A stretch of DNA of 64,000 nucleotides from an uncultured Lachnospiraceae bacterium (GCA_947626945.1 CANQUC010000010.1:1-64000), one strand, 5' to 3'. Counted from the stretch's first letter, positions 44,648-53,815 are shown. The notes: a model not told the origin generated them from the letters alone. Numbers and translations: made by a program.

Positions 44648-45952
44648 TTAACGGCACAGTCCAAGCAGGGTCCGGTAAAAATCCGGGTAGGAAATGTCCA
44701 CACATCCGGCGTTGCAAATCTGAGTGGGGCCTTCCGCGGCAAGAGCGGCCACCGCAAAGCTCATGGCGACCCGGTGATCCAGATAGCTTTCTATAACGGC
44801 GCCGTGCAGGGGCGCTCCCCCATGTATGATCATCCCGTCGGAGGTGGCTTCGATATGGGCGCCCATGGCTTTCAGGTTGGTGACCACCGTGTCGATGCGG
44901 TTGGATTCTTTCACTTTCAGCTCGGCGGCATCCCGGATGATTGTGGTGCCTTTCGCGAAGCAGGCCATGACGGCGATCATAGGAAGCTCGTCGATCAGCG
45001 ACGGGATCATGGAGCCGCCGATGGTGACGGCTTTCAGGCTGCTGCTTTCCACAAGGAGATCCGCGGTTGCCTCAGCCGAGGAAGTGTCCCTGTTTTCTAT
45101 GGTGATCTTACCACCCATCATTTGGGCGGCCTGCAGAATGCCGTCTCTGGTAGGATTGATCCCTACATTTTTGATCAGAATCCGCGAGTTGGGAACGATC
45201 AGCCCCGCCCCGATAAAATAGGCGGCGGAGGAAATGTCTCCCGGCACGCGGATTTTTTGCGCCGTAAGGGCAGGCTCCGGCCAGACGGTGGCAGTGGTGC
45301 CCTGACAGGCGATCTGAGCGCCGAACTGAGCAAGCATCAGCTCCGTGTGATTTCGGGTAGGAGCAGGCTCTGTAACGGAAACCGGACCGTCTCCGTACAT
45401 GCCCGCAAAAAGAATGGCCGATTTTACCTGAGCGGAAGCAACCGGCGTCCTGTAACGGATGGCTTTCAGCCGGCCTCCGGGCAGGCCGCAGGGAGAAATG
45501 GCCAGAGGCGCGCAGCCGTTTTCCTTTACGCTTCGGATGTTCGCGCCCATTTGGGACAAAGGCTCTATAACGCGGCCCATGGGCCGTTTTTGAATAGAAG
45601 CGTCTCCATTTAAAGTACTTTCAAAAGGCTGTCCTGCCAGAATACCGGAGATCAGCCGGGTAGTTGTTCCGCTGTTTCCTACATCCAGCGTGGACGCAGG
45701 AGCCGAGAGGCCGTGAAGGCCTTTTCCGAAAACCCGGATCACCTGTCCCTCATCGGAAATGGAAACGCCCATTTTCCTGAAGCAGTCCATTGTGGAAAGA
45801 CAGTCGGCTCCCCGAAGAAAATTGGTGATTTCAGTGGTGCCTTCTGCCAGCGCTCCAAGCATGAGCGCCCGGTGGGAGACGGATTTGTCGCCGGGGACGG
45901 ATACTTCCCCGACACAGCCCTTTCCAGGGCGGATGGTCAATGTTTGTTCCAT
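44648..45952 (-). CDS. aroA: 5-enolpyruvylshikimate-3-phosphate synthase
   Basis: 434 aa, shikimate pathway. Signatures: SVPGDKSVSHRALMLGALAE, the LDVGNSGTTTRLISG loop, the RYRTPVASAQVKSAIL strand, and ELPMIAVMACFAKG; C-terminal DHRVAMSFAVAA. It belongs to the glyphosate-sensitive or class II split only by detailed alignment, which I cannot do. The ATG follows GAAAGG. It lies 18 bases after tyrA on the minus strand and shares its promoter. Confidence 0.95.
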   Translation of the reverse strand: MEQTLTIRPGKGCVGEVSVPGDKSVSHRALMLGALAEGTTEITNFLRGADCLSTMDCFRKMGVSISDEGQVIRVFGKGLHGLSAPASTLDVGNSGTTTRLISGILAGQPFESTLNGDASIQKRPMGRVIEPLSQMGANIRSVKENGCAPLAISPCGLPGGRLKAIRYRTPVASAQVKSAILFAGMYGDGPVSVTEPAPTRNHTELMLAQFGAQIACQGTTATVWPEPALTAQKIRVPGDISSAAYFIGAGLIVPNSRILIKNVGINPTRDGILQAAQMMGGKITIENRDTSSAEATADLLVESSSLKAVTIGGSMIPSLIDELPMIAVMACFAKGTTIIRDAAELKVKESNRIDTVVTNLKAMGAHIEATSDGMIIHGGAPLHGAVIESYLDHRVAMSFAVAALAAEGPTQICNAGCVDISYPDFYRTLLGLCR

Positions 45953-45970
45953 AGTAAAGACCTTTCTCAA

Positions 45971-47068
45971 TTATCGCTGATATACAACATAACGGTGCCG
46001 TTCAAGCAGTTCCACAGCCTGTTCCATGGCGTGTCGGTCATAAAAGGCAATGTGCAGTACGCCCTCTTCAAACTCCCGGTTGTGGATGATGCCGATGTTT
46101 TTAATGCTGATGCCGTTTGTAGCCAGAATGGTGGCAATGGTGGCAATGGCGCCGGATTCGTCAATGATGTCGCAGTAGATTTCATAAGTGCGCCGGATGG
46201 AACCGCCGGGACCGATGGAAATACTGTTCCGGTATTCTCCGGCTGTGTCAAAAAGCTCATAGATGTCTTTGCCCCGGCCGGCCTCCAGAGACTGCCGGAT
46301 CTGCTGCAGGGAATGGATATAGCGGGAAAGCACCAGCTGGATCTGTTCCCGGTTGGCAACACAAATCTGCTCCCACATGTCAGGAGAGGAAGAGGCAATG
46401 CGGGTAATGTCCTTAAAGCCCCCCGCCGCGATGGTTTTTAACAGCTGCTGGTCCGTGTCTCCGTCTTTTACAAGATTGACCAGGCTTGCGGCAATCAGGT
46501 GAGGAAGATGGCTCACCGCCGCGGTGGCATAATCGTGGAGCTGACAGTCCAGAATCAAAGGCAGGGCGCCCATTGCCGACACAAGCTGACGGTAGTCCTC
46601 CACCAGCTGTTTTTTCACGGAAGAAGTGGGTGTCAGAATATAATAGGCATTTTCCAAAAGGTAGGCGGTTGCGTTGGAATAACCGGTCTTTTCGGAGCCG
46701 GCCATAGGATGGCCGCCGATAAAGTTATCCTGCAGTCCCGCTTTCACAATCTGCCGGTGAATGTCCGACTTGGTGCTTCCCACATCCGTAAGCACCGTAT
46801 CGGGGCGGATAAAGCTTTTGATGGTTTCCAGATAGGAAACGTTCACCGCCACCGGCGCGCACAGAAAAATAAAATCACAGCAGGCAAACCGCTGATCCAC
46901 CCGGGAACAGACCTCATTGACCACACCCTCCTCAAAAGCCTGCGAAAGGGCCTGGGGGGAGCGGTTGTAGGCCATGATCCGGTATTGTGGAAAAATCCGC
47001 CTGATGGTCTTGGCAATAGAGCCGCCGATCAGTCCCAGGCTGATAAAGCCAATTGTTTTCTGTTCCAT
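45971..47068 (-). CDS. tyrA: Prephenate dehydrogenase with ACT domain
   Basis: 365 aa. The NAD-binding N-terminus reads IGFISLGLIGGSIAKTI, where the first Gly of the usual GxGxxG is Ser. Catalytic helix features GGHPMAGSEKTGYSNA and AAVSHLPHLIAASLV follow. A C-terminal ACT domain (about 295-365: YCDIIDESGAIATIATIL) likely binds tyrosine for feedback control. It makes 4-hydroxyphenylpyruvate. The gene is first in a two-gene unit with aroA behind a consensus promoter. Confidence 0.94.
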   Translation of the reverse strand: MEQKTIGFISLGLIGGSIAKTIRRIFPQYRIMAYNRSPQALSQAFEEGVVNEVCSRVDQRFACCDFIFLCAPVAVNVSYLETIKSFIRPDTVLTDVGSTKSDIHRQIVKAGLQDNFIGGHPMAGSEKTGYSNATAYLLENAYYILTPTSSVKKQLVEDYRQLVSAMGALPLILDCQLHDYATAAVSHLPHLIAASLVNLVKDGDTDQQLLKTIAAGGFKDITRIASSSPDMWEQICVANREQIQLVLSRYIHSLQQIRQSLEAGRGKDIYELFDTAGEYRNSISIGPGGSIRRTYEIYCDIIDESGAIATIATILATNGISIKNIGIIHNREFEEGVLHIAFYDRHAMEQAVELLERHRYVVYQR

Positions 47069-47101
47069 AAAAATCCCTTTCCTGTTTTCAAAATCGGATT
47101 T

Positions 47102-47130
47102 ATTATAGTCGATTTTTAAGGCAGTGTCAA
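47102..47130 (-). promoter_or_regulatory. Consensus promoter of tyrA-aroA
   Basis: Minus-strand TTGACA (47130-47125), 17-bp spacer, TATAAT (47107-47102): both hexamers are full consensus, so expression should be strong unless repressed. Confidence 0.88.
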
Positions 47131-47199
47131 TACTATAACGCTTTAAAGCGAAAAAGCAAAAGGAGATTCTGCATTTTTTGTGAAAATTGCAGAATATGC

Positions 47200-47228
47200 T
47201 TGTGTTTTTTTCAATATTTTAGTACAAT
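47200..47228 (+). promoter_or_regulatory. Promoter of the EF-G-like gene
   Basis: TTGTGT (47200-47205), 17-bp spacer, TACAAT (47223-47228), 82 bases before the ATG at 47311. Confidence 0.7.
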
Positions 47229-47310
47229 GATTACATAGTGCGGAAACAATGAAATGGTTTCTGCGGGGGAATCGCGCTTCCCCAAAATAAATCAGACTGG
47301 GGGATTAAGT

Positions 47311-49395
47311 ATGAACAATTATACGACAGAAAACATTCGCAACGTGGTGCTCTTGGGACATGGCGGCTGTGGAAAAACAAGCCTGGTAGAAGCGATGGCA
47401 AAGCAGGCGGGCGTAATCAGCCGTATGGGCAAGGTATCCGACGGGAACACCATCAGCGATTACGACAAAGAGGAGATCAAGAGGCAGTTTTCCATTTCTG
47501 CGTCCGTGATCCCCATTGAATGGGAAGGCACCAAGATCAATATCATTGATACTCCCGGATATTTTGATTTTGTAGGCGAGGTAGAGGAAGCGGTCCGCGC
47601 GGCGGACGCCGCTGTGATCGTGGTATCCGGCAAGGCCGGCGTTGAAGTGGGTACAGAAAAGGCATGGGAGATTTGCGAGCGTTACAAGCTGCCCCGCATG
47701 ATCTTTGTGACGGAGATGGACGTTGACAACGCGTCTTTCCGCAAGCCGGTAGAGACGCTGACGGAGCTGTACGGCAAAAAGATCGCTCCTTTCCATCAGC
47801 CCATCCGCGAAAATGAAAAGCTGGTGGGATATGTAAACGTGGTGAAGATGGCGGGACGCCGCTGGCAGGGAGATACTTCCGTGGAATGCCAGATCCCCGA
47901 TTACTGCCAGCCCAATCTGGACATCTGCCGTGAGGCGCTGCTGGAAGCGGTTGCGGAGACAAACGAGGAATATATGGAGCGGTATTTCACCGGAGAAGAG
48001 TTTACAGAGCAGGAGATCGAAGAGGCTCTCCGGGAAAATGTCATTGACGGCAGCATCGTTCCTGTGACCATGGGCTCCGGACTGGAGATCAAAGGTATTG
48101 TCAATCTGTTGACAGACATTGTCAAATATCTGCCCTCACCTGCCAAGAGAGAGATCAAGGGCATTTTGGTAAAATCAGGGGAAGAATTCGCGGCCGATTA
48201 CGATCCGGCAAAACCCATGAGCGCCTATATCTTCAAGACCATCGTGGATCCCTTTATCGGCAAGTATTCCCTGATCAAGGTTTGCTCCGGCGTGCTGAAA
48301 AATACAGATACCGTATACAACAGCAGTAAGGACAAAGAAGAAAAGCTGAACAAGCTGTATGTGATGCGGGGCAGCAAGCCCATCGAGGTGCCCAGCCTGG
48401 CAGCGGGGGATATCGGCGCCATTGGCAAGCTTGGCAGCGCGCGCACCGGCGATACCATTTCCACAAAGAGCAATCCGGTGGAATTTGTGCGGACGCTTGT
48501 TTCCAAGCCCTATACATACATGCGCTACAAGGCAAAGAACAAAGGCGACGTGGATAAGATTTCCCAGGCTCTCGGAAAGATGATGCACGAGGATCTGACC
48601 ATGAAGGTAGTCAACGACGGCGAGAACCATCAGACGCTGCTTTACGGCATCGGCGACCAGCATCTGGAGATCATCGCTTCCAAGCTGAAGGATAAATATA
48701 AAGTGGAAATCGAACTGTCAAAGCCAAAGGTTGCGTTCCGGGAAACGATCCGCAAAAAATCCGATGTGGAGGCAAAATATAAAAAGCAGTCCGGCGGACA
48801 CGGCCAGTACGGTCATGTGAAGATGACCTTTGAAGCGCTGGGAGATCTGGAGACGCCCTTCGTGTTTGAGCAGATCGTAGTAGGCGGCGCGGTTCCCAAG
48901 AATTACTTCCCGGCTGTGGAAAAGGGAATGCAGGAATCCGTTCTGAAAGGCCCTCTGGCCGCGTATCCGGTAGTGGGGGTAAAGGCGGTGCTTTACGACG
49001 GTTCCTACCATCCGGTAGATTCTTCTGAAATGGCATTTAAGATGGCGACCATCCAGGCATTCAAGAAAGGCTTTATGGAAGCAAGTCCTGTGCTTCTTGA
49101 GCCGATCGCTTCCGTAAAGGTGACAGTGCCCGATAAGTTTACCGGCGATATCATGGGCGACCTGAACAAGAGAAGAGGACGGGTTCTCGGCATGAATCCC
49201 ATTGGACACGGGAAACAGCTGATCGAGGCCGACGTGCCCATGATGGAAATGTTTGGATACAATACGGATCTTCGCTCTATGACAGGCGGCAGAGGGGAAT
49301 ATGAATATGATTTTGCCCGTTATGAGCAGGCTCCTTCCGATGTGCAGGAAAAAGAGATCAAGGCCAGAGCCGATGTTGTCACAGGCGCGGAATAA
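47311..49395 (+). CDS. EF-G-like translation GTPase paralog (FusA2 type)
   Basis: 694 aa, all five EF-G domains by order and length. G1 is GHGGCGKTS (16-24) in place of the usual GHVDHGKTT. The G2 RGITI motif is absent (KRQFSISAS, 57-65). G3 is DTPGYFDF (80-87), where the catalytic His of EF-G is Tyr84. G4 is TEMD (134-137) in place of NKxD. Domain IV and V are well kept (GGHGQYGHVKMTF, GFMEASPVLLEPI). The start follows GGGGGATT; the 19 residues before it are discounted. The protein is a paralog rather than the main EF-G, with altered nucleotide handling. It has its own promoter and strong terminator. Confidence 0.9.
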   Translation: MNNYTTENIRNVVLLGHGGCGKTSLVEAMAKQAGVISRMGKVSDGNTISDYDKEEIKRQFSISASVIPIEWEGTKINIIDTPGYFDFVGEVEEAVRAADAAVIVVSGKAGVEVGTEKAWEICERYKLPRMIFVTEMDVDNASFRKPVETLTELYGKKIAPFHQPIRENEKLVGYVNVVKMAGRRWQGDTSVECQIPDYCQPNLDICREALLEAVAETNEEYMERYFTGEEFTEQEIEEALRENVIDGSIVPVTMGSGLEIKGIVNLLTDIVKYLPSPAKREIKGILVKSGEEFAADYDPAKPMSAYIFKTIVDPFIGKYSLIKVCSGVLKNTDTVYNSSKDKEEKLNKLYVMRGSKPIEVPSLAAGDIGAIGKLGSARTGDTISTKSNPVEFVRTLVSKPYTYMRYKAKNKGDVDKISQALGKMMHEDLTMKVVNDGENHQTLLYGIGDQHLEIIASKLKDKYKVEIELSKPKVAFRETIRKKSDVEAKYKKQSGGHGQYGHVKMTFEALGDLETPFVFEQIVVGGAVPKNYFPAVEKGMQESVLKGPLAAYPVVGVKAVLYDGSYHPVDSSEMAFKMATIQAFKKGFMEASPVLLEPIASVKVTVPDKFTGDIMGDLNKRRGRVLGMNPIGHGKQLIEADVPMMEMFGYNTDLRSMTGGRGEYEYDFARYEQAPSDVQEKEIKARADVVTGAE

Positions 49396-49414
49396 GATCT
49401 GACAAAGCATTTCA

Positions 49415-49480
49415 TGCCCCCTGTACAAAATCCGGCGTGATAAAACCGCGGCGGATTTTGTGCAGGGGGCATTTTGTTTT
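49415..49480 (+). terminator. Strong intrinsic terminator of the EF-G-like gene
   Basis: TGCCCCCTG-ACAAAATCCG pairs with CGGATTTTGT-CAGGGGGCA, ending in ATTTTGTTTT. The long stem could also serve the convergent gene at 49510. Confidence 0.9.
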
Positions 49481-49509
49481 CCCGGAAAGGCTTTTAGACA
49501 ATGCCGGCG

Positions 49510-49956
49510 TTACATAGAAGACAGATAGGTCTCAAAGATGTTTTTCTGTTCCGGTGACAGCATGGATTTCAACTGATCCATAGTGTCGAAATCGGGATTT
49601 TCCGACCGCTCCCGTTCCATATCTTTGGAAAGGGCCTGGTAGGTCTGGTACATCTGATACATATTTGCAAAATTCAGGATTTGATCAATGGCCTCCTGTT
49701 TGTCCGGAGGACAGTATTTCCGGATGTCCTGCAAAAGCTCCAGAAAGCTGCCGTCTTCCTTTTGCAGAGAACAGGCGCTCAGGGAATCCTCATCCCGTTG
49801 AAAAAGCGAGATGGTGTTTCGTAATTCCAGGACTTTCACATAGACGGAGAGCAGCTTTTGATCAGAAAGGGAAATGTATGGAAGTGCAGCCTTGATGATG
49901 CGCAGCTGATTGTTTTGGATCAGCGTGTCAAAGGATGTGGTGGATTCGTCGCTCAT
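49510..49956 (-). CDS. Hypothetical helical protein
   Basis: 148 aa, not recognised. It is predicted soluble and alpha-helical, with an opening MSDESTTSFDTLIQNNQLRI and helices rich in Gln, Leu, Met and Tyr (NFANMYQMYQTYQALSKDME). It ends with MLSPEQKNIFETYLSSM. GAAGGATC precedes the ATG. There are no Cys pairs, signal or membrane segments. Its neighbours are small Cys-rich and subtilase genes, so a sporulation or coat role is possible, but that is only position-based inference. Confidence 0.65.
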   Translation of the reverse strand: MSDESTTSFDTLIQNNQLRIIKAALPYISLSDQKLLSVYVKVLELRNTISLFQRDEDSLSACSLQKEDGSFLELLQDIRKYCPPDKQEAIDQILNFANMYQMYQTYQALSKDMERERSENPDFDTMDQLKSMLSPEQKNIFETYLSSM

Positions 49957-50091
49957 AAACTACGATCCTTCTTCAGGTTGTTGAGAAAGTATATGCAAAG
50001 AAACGGAAAAGAATGACAGAAAAAGAAATTTTTTCATATAGTATCTTGTATGGAAGTACATCAGATTATATGCAGAAAAAGGAAGGATACA

Positions 50092-50262
50092 ATGAAAGGA
50101 AAACTGGTAATCGACGGAAACGCCGTTTATGAAATAGACGGGGATTGTATGCAGAAGCTGGAAGAACGGCAGCAGGCGAAAAACCGCATGGAAAGCAGGC
50201 ACAGTCCAGACAGGCCGAACCGCAGAAGATGGGAGGCCGGCAATACGGAAACCCGGTACTGA
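50092..50262 (+). CDS. Small hypothetical protein (56 aa)
   Basis: 56 aa from an ATG behind AAGGAAGG. Opening MKGKLVIDGNAVYEIDGDCM is a short beta hairpin-like unit with a Cys; the rest is strongly basic (KLEERQQAKNRMESRHSPDR). I recall similar short ORFs in Lachnospiraceae, but no function. The ribosome-binding site and codon use support it; its length is the main weakness. It is convergent with the Cys-rich gene at 50377 across a terminator. Confidence 0.55.
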   Translation: MKGKLVIDGNAVYEIDGDCMQKLEERQQAKNRMESRHSPDRPNRRRWEAGNTETRY

Positions 50263-50277
50263 AGAATGGAATAATGC

Positions 50278-50326
50278 AAAAAAAGAAATGCCGCAGGATC
50301 ATCCGTCGGATGACCTCTGCGGCATT
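50278..50326 (-). terminator. Terminator of the Cys/Gly-rich small gene
   Basis: AATGCCGCAG pairs with CTGCGGCATT, with an inner GGATGA/TCATCC stem. On the minus strand it is followed by TTTCTTTTTTT. Confidence 0.85.
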
Positions 50327-50376
50327 CTCTGTGTTATGGCTGAACGCTATGCCGATGAGCCTGAAAAGTCAGTCCA

Positions 50377-50583
50377 TCAGAAGCCGTTGCCGCAGCAGCA
50401 CAGGAGCAGAAGAAGCACCAGGCAGCCATTGTCTCCCAGACCGTTGCCGTTCATCAGGCCGTTGCCGCATCCGCAGCCTTCGCCATTGTTCAGGAGAGAG
50501 AGCAGAACCAGGATCCAGATAATAGAGCAGCAGGAATTTCCTCCGTCGTTGCATCCGCAGTTGGTAGCTGTTAAATCGCTCAT
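50377..50583 (-). CDS. Cys/Gly-rich small protein ('chorion class HCB' type)
   Basis: 68 aa. Opening MSDLTATNCGCNDGGNSCC, two short hydrophobic stretches (IIWILVLLSLL and CLVLLLLLCCC) and a Gly/Asn/Cys middle (GEGCGCGNGLMNGNGLG) with 10 Cys in all. Such proteins are common in Lachnospiraceae and are sometimes labelled 'chorion class high-cysteine HCB protein 13'; the role is unknown. GGAGGAATTACA precedes the ATG. A sporulation-type promoter pattern upstream (see 50614-50640) suggests expression during spore formation. Confidence 0.75.
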   Translation of the reverse strand: MSDLTATNCGCNDGGNSCCSIIWILVLLSLLNNGEGCGCGNGLMNGNGLGDNGCLVLLLLLCCCGNGF

Positions 50584-50613
50584 TGTAATTCCTCCAAATA
50601 TTCTTTACACTGA

Positions 50614-50640
50614 TAACATATGTGAAAGGAAAAAGAAAGT
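50614..50640 (-). promoter_or_regulatory. Possible sporulation (sigma-E/K-like) promoter
   Basis: Minus-strand CATATGTTA (50622-50614) fits the CATA-N3-TA -10 pattern, with AC 16 bases upstream (50640-50639). No sigma-A hexamer pair with proper spacing is closer. The match is short, so chance is possible. Confidence 0.35.
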
Positions 50641-50696
50641 TACAATTCCCCTGTCAATTCATATTTTAAAAGGAAAGAGATTGTCGGGAGAGTACA

Positions 50697-51584
50697 GTGG
50701 ATCGTGTGCGTTATGAAATAGAATATGACAGCTGGAAAAGAGGCAGCCTTCTTGGAAGAGGCGTGGGGATCGCAGTGCTGGACACCGGGATCTTTCCCCA
50801 TGAGGATCTGGAACACCGGGTAGCCTGTTTCCGGGATTTTGTAAACAATGCCGCGGGGGCTTATGATGACAATGGCCATGGCACTCATGTGGCGGGAATT
50901 GCCGCCGGAAGCGGCGTCTCCTCAAAGGGGCGGTACCATGGAATCGCTCCCAAAAGCCATATCATTGGCTGCAAGGTGCTGGATGAACAGGGAAACGGAA
51001 ACACAAAGGATGTGCTGAAAGCCCTGCGCTTTTGTATTGACAACCGGGAACGGTACCAGATCCGGATCGTGAATATTTCCATCGGGACAATCGCAAAGGC
51101 CCAGGATCAGGAAAAGACCAGCCTGATCCGCGGCGTGGAGGAAGCCTGGGACGCGGGATTGATCGTGGTGGTAGCGGCGGGAAACAACGGCCCTGCTCCC
51201 ATGAGCGTCACTACGCCCGGCATCAGCAGAAAAGTGATTACCGTGGGGGCCACAGACGACGAGCAGCAGAGAAAAAGTCTGGGAAAGGGAAAGGTGAGCT
51301 ATTCCGGCAGAGGCCCGACGCCCTACTGTATTGTAAAGCCGGAGATCGTGGCGCCGGGAGCCAACGTGACCAGCTGCGCGAACCGGCCGGGGGAATACTG
51401 TGTCAAAAGCGGCACCTCCATGGCCACAGCGGTGGTGTCCGGCTGTATTGCCCTGCTGTTGGAGAAATATCCGGCTATGACAAACCGGGATGTAAAGCTT
51501 CGGCTGTTTCAGCGGGCGGTTGATATCCGTCAGCCAAAGAACAGACAGGGCTGGGGGATGATCGACCTGAATGCTCTTTTATAG
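50697..51584 (+). CDS. Subtilisin-family serine protease, no signal peptide
   Basis: 295 aa from a GTG behind GGGAG. Catalytic triad: Asp29 (AVLDTG), His61 (GHGTHVAG), Ser241 (GTSMAT), with the oxyanion Asn in VVAAGNNG. It has neither a secretion signal nor a propeptide and starts just 28 residues before the first triad motif, so it is likely intracellular (ISP-like) and needs no removal of a long prodomain. It might act in protein turnover or in the spore. It is divergent from the Cys-rich gene and ends in a clear terminator. Confidence 0.93.
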   Translation: MDRVRYEIEYDSWKRGSLLGRGVGIAVLDTGIFPHEDLEHRVACFRDFVNNAAGAYDDNGHGTHVAGIAAGSGVSSKGRYHGIAPKSHIIGCKVLDEQGNGNTKDVLKALRFCIDNRERYQIRIVNISIGTIAKAQDQEKTSLIRGVEEAWDAGLIVVVAAGNNGPAPMSVTTPGISRKVITVGATDDEQQRKSLGKGKVSYSGRGPTPYCIVKPEIVAPGANVTSCANRPGEYCVKSGTSMATAVVSGCIALLLEKYPAMTNRDVKLRLFQRAVDIRQPKNRQGWGMIDLNALL

Positions 51585-51588
51585 ATGG

Positions 51589-51640
51589 AAAGCGAAATCG
51601 GAAAAACTCCGGAGATGATCGGAGGTTTCGCTTTTGTGTA
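51589..51640 (+). terminator. Terminator of the S8 protease gene
   Basis: AAAGCGAAA pairs with TTTCGCTTT, with an inner CTCCG/CGGAG stem, then TTTTG. It lies directly after the stop codon. Confidence 0.8.
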
Positions 51641-51819
51641 CAATCATTTTTAAGACGCGATAAATTATAATTGCTTTCTGGTGATAATTGTGATAGTATA
51701 TGAGTAGAATATATAATGTCAGGGTTAATTCTTGGAATCTGCTATGGTTGTCAAATGCAGTTGAAAAATTCATTTAGAGTTCCTTATATAAACTTTTTGA
51801 TCAGAAAGTTTAAAAATTA
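51641..51819. other. AT-rich non-coding stretch
   Basis: The gap between the two protease genes is 335 bases. Apart from the terminator (51589-51640) and promoter (51820-51848), this part is AT-rich, with no open frame that has a ribosome-binding site and no clear repeat. A weak promoter-like pair (TTGCTT, then TAGTAT) occurs near 51671-51699. Confidence 0.5.
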
Positions 51820-51848
51820 TTGCCTTTTTTGTTGCGAAGTGTTACAAT
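51820..51848 (+). promoter_or_regulatory. Promoter of the dockerin-subtilase gene
   Basis: TTGCCT (51820-51825), 17-bp spacer, TACAAT (51843-51848) with extended TGT. Confidence 0.7.
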
Positions 51849-51919
51849 AATTGCAAAACAGCAATAATATGTACTGCTTGCAGACAAGTGGGATTGCTAA
51901 AAAGAAAGGAAGTCTTAAA

Positions 51920-53815
51920 ATGAAAAGAAGATTGCTGACAGTTATGTTATGTATGGTTTTGTTATTTTCTGCGTTCCCGGCTGTGACATGGGCTGAGTCA
52001 GATTCCACGGGAACAATAGAGGAAAAAGATGAAAAGATAGTCGAGTCTGTTCAGGAGGGAGCTGATTTTGAACCGGGCATTGTAATCGTGACCATTAAAA
52101 AAGAATACAGCGGACTTGACAAAGATTTTTCATCGGGGGATTTTCCTGGGGTAAAGATCGCAAACATTGAGTATCTGACAATCATGACCACAGATCAGAG
52201 CAATCCTTTGATCAATTATGATGAATTTCGTCAGATATTGAAATTGACCTTGCAGGAGAAAAGCAAGCAGGCGGTATTAGATGCCATTGAGATATTGGAT
52301 AAAAATGATATTGTAAAAACGGCCACGCCGGATTATATCATTTCATTTGATAAGCCTGAAACTCCCAGTGTAACGGAAGAAGCAGGAAGTTTGCCGAATT
52401 ATTCTGAGGGAACTGTGACGTTGCCTAATGATCCTTTGGTAAATTCTCAGAGAGCGTTGGATATTATTAAGGCGCCTTACGCTTGGAATGAGACAACAGG
52501 ATCCAGAAATGTTAAGGTGGGAATTATTGATTCCGGTATTGAAGAACATGAAGATCTGGCTAATAATGTAGTGTCTGGATGGGATTTTGTTGACGACAAG
52601 GCCATTCGTTTTGGAGATACGGTAGGACATGGTACTGGCGTTGCAAGTATTGTGGGAGCCGTTGGAAATAATGAAATTGGGTTGTCTGGTGTGGCATGGA
52701 ATGTGCAAATGGTTCCTCTCCGCATTTCCCATGATGGAAGCGCGACGCTGTCAGACCTTGCTGACGCAATCAAATACGCCCAGCGGGAAAACATTCCGAT
52801 TGTTAATATTAGCGGTGGATATACGGGCTTTTTTGGAATCAATGTTTATAACGCAATTTCCAATTACAGTGGTCTGCTGGTTTGTTCAGCTGGAAATAAC
52901 AGCCTTAATACGGATCATTACTTCCATTATCCGTCTTCTTTCACTCATGGAAATATTGTCAGTGTGGCAAATTGTACATTTGATGATCAGCTGAGTACGA
53001 GTTCTAATTATGGTGTTGGCACAGTGGATCTTGCGGCACCGGGAGAATCAATTTTTATGGCAGTTGGAAAGGATATGTATCATTTTTGGTCAGGCACATC
53101 ATTTGCAGCACCGCATGTGACAGGGGCAGGGGCTCTGCTGTTGTCAAAGTATCCGGAACTTACCAGTTACCAGATCAGACATGCAATTTTAAGCTCAGTG
53201 GATCAAGTGCCTGCATTGAAAAACAAGGTGGCTACCGGCGGAAGGCTAAATATACAAAATGCGTTCAACTGTTTATCTGTTGTGAAGAAAAATTACAAGG
53301 TGGTTTTGGACTATACGAATCCATCAGGAAGCAGCTGTTATGATGTTACGGCAGAAATTGGGTTTGATGGTGAAAAATTGAATCTTTATAACATTACAGC
53401 AGATGTAAATCCCGGATATGTTAAACCGGTTACACATGGTAATGATAAAATCCAGAAAGTAGAAATGCCTGGTTATGTCACAGGTTCTAAGTCAGGCACA
53501 CTGGCAACGCTTCGGTTTGACTGCCCTTTTAATGAGGACAACTATCAGCCGGAGTTTGAACTGGATGGATACAGTTCATTGAATAATAAGGTACAGATCA
53601 GCATGAAATCAGTAATGATGGGCGATATTGATATGGATCATAAAGTGACAACGCAGGATTCTATTTTGGCAATGCAGTACGGTACAAAAATCGTGACGCT
53701 GAACGACCAGCAGCTGCTGGCAGGAGATGTCAATGAAGACGGAGTTGTCAACACAGATGACGGAATCCGGATTCAAAAATATCTTGTCAAACTGCTTAGT
53801 TCATTTTGGCAATAA
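51920..53815 (+). CDS. Secreted subtilase with propeptide-like domain and dockerin
   Basis: 631 aa. The ATG at 51920 gives a clear signal peptide (KRRLLTVMLCMVLLFSAF). Residues about 45-140 form a propeptide-like domain (PGIVIVTIKKEYS, QAVLDAIEILDKNDIVKTA) shared with the next gene. The S8 domain runs about 170-460: Asp204 (IIDSGI), His237 (GHGTGVAS), Ser394 (GTSFAAPH). A beta-rich region (about 460-565) may be cohesin-like. The last 60 residues are two dockerin-like repeats (DIDMDHKVTTQDSILAM; DVNEDGVVNTDDGIRI). The gene is clearly more AT-rich than its neighbours, which suggests separate origin. It should act outside the cell. Confidence 0.9.
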   Translation: MKRRLLTVMLCMVLLFSAFPAVTWAESDSTGTIEEKDEKIVESVQEGADFEPGIVIVTIKKEYSGLDKDFSSGDFPGVKIANIEYLTIMTTDQSNPLINYDEFRQILKLTLQEKSKQAVLDAIEILDKNDIVKTATPDYIISFDKPETPSVTEEAGSLPNYSEGTVTLPNDPLVNSQRALDIIKAPYAWNETTGSRNVKVGIIDSGIEEHEDLANNVVSGWDFVDDKAIRFGDTVGHGTGVASIVGAVGNNEIGLSGVAWNVQMVPLRISHDGSATLSDLADAIKYAQRENIPIVNISGGYTGFFGINVYNAISNYSGLLVCSAGNNSLNTDHYFHYPSSFTHGNIVSVANCTFDDQLSTSSNYGVGTVDLAAPGESIFMAVGKDMYHFWSGTSFAAPHVTGAGALLLSKYPELTSYQIRHAILSSVDQVPALKNKVATGGRLNIQNAFNCLSVVKKNYKVVLDYTNPSGSSCYDVTAEIGFDGEKLNLYNITADVNPGYVKPVTHGNDKIQKVEMPGYVTGSKSGTLATLRFDCPFNEDNYQPEFELDGYSSLNNKVQISMKSVMMGDIDMDHKVTTQDSILAMQYGTKIVTLNDQQLLAGDVNEDGVVNTDDGIRIQKYLVKLLSSFWQ

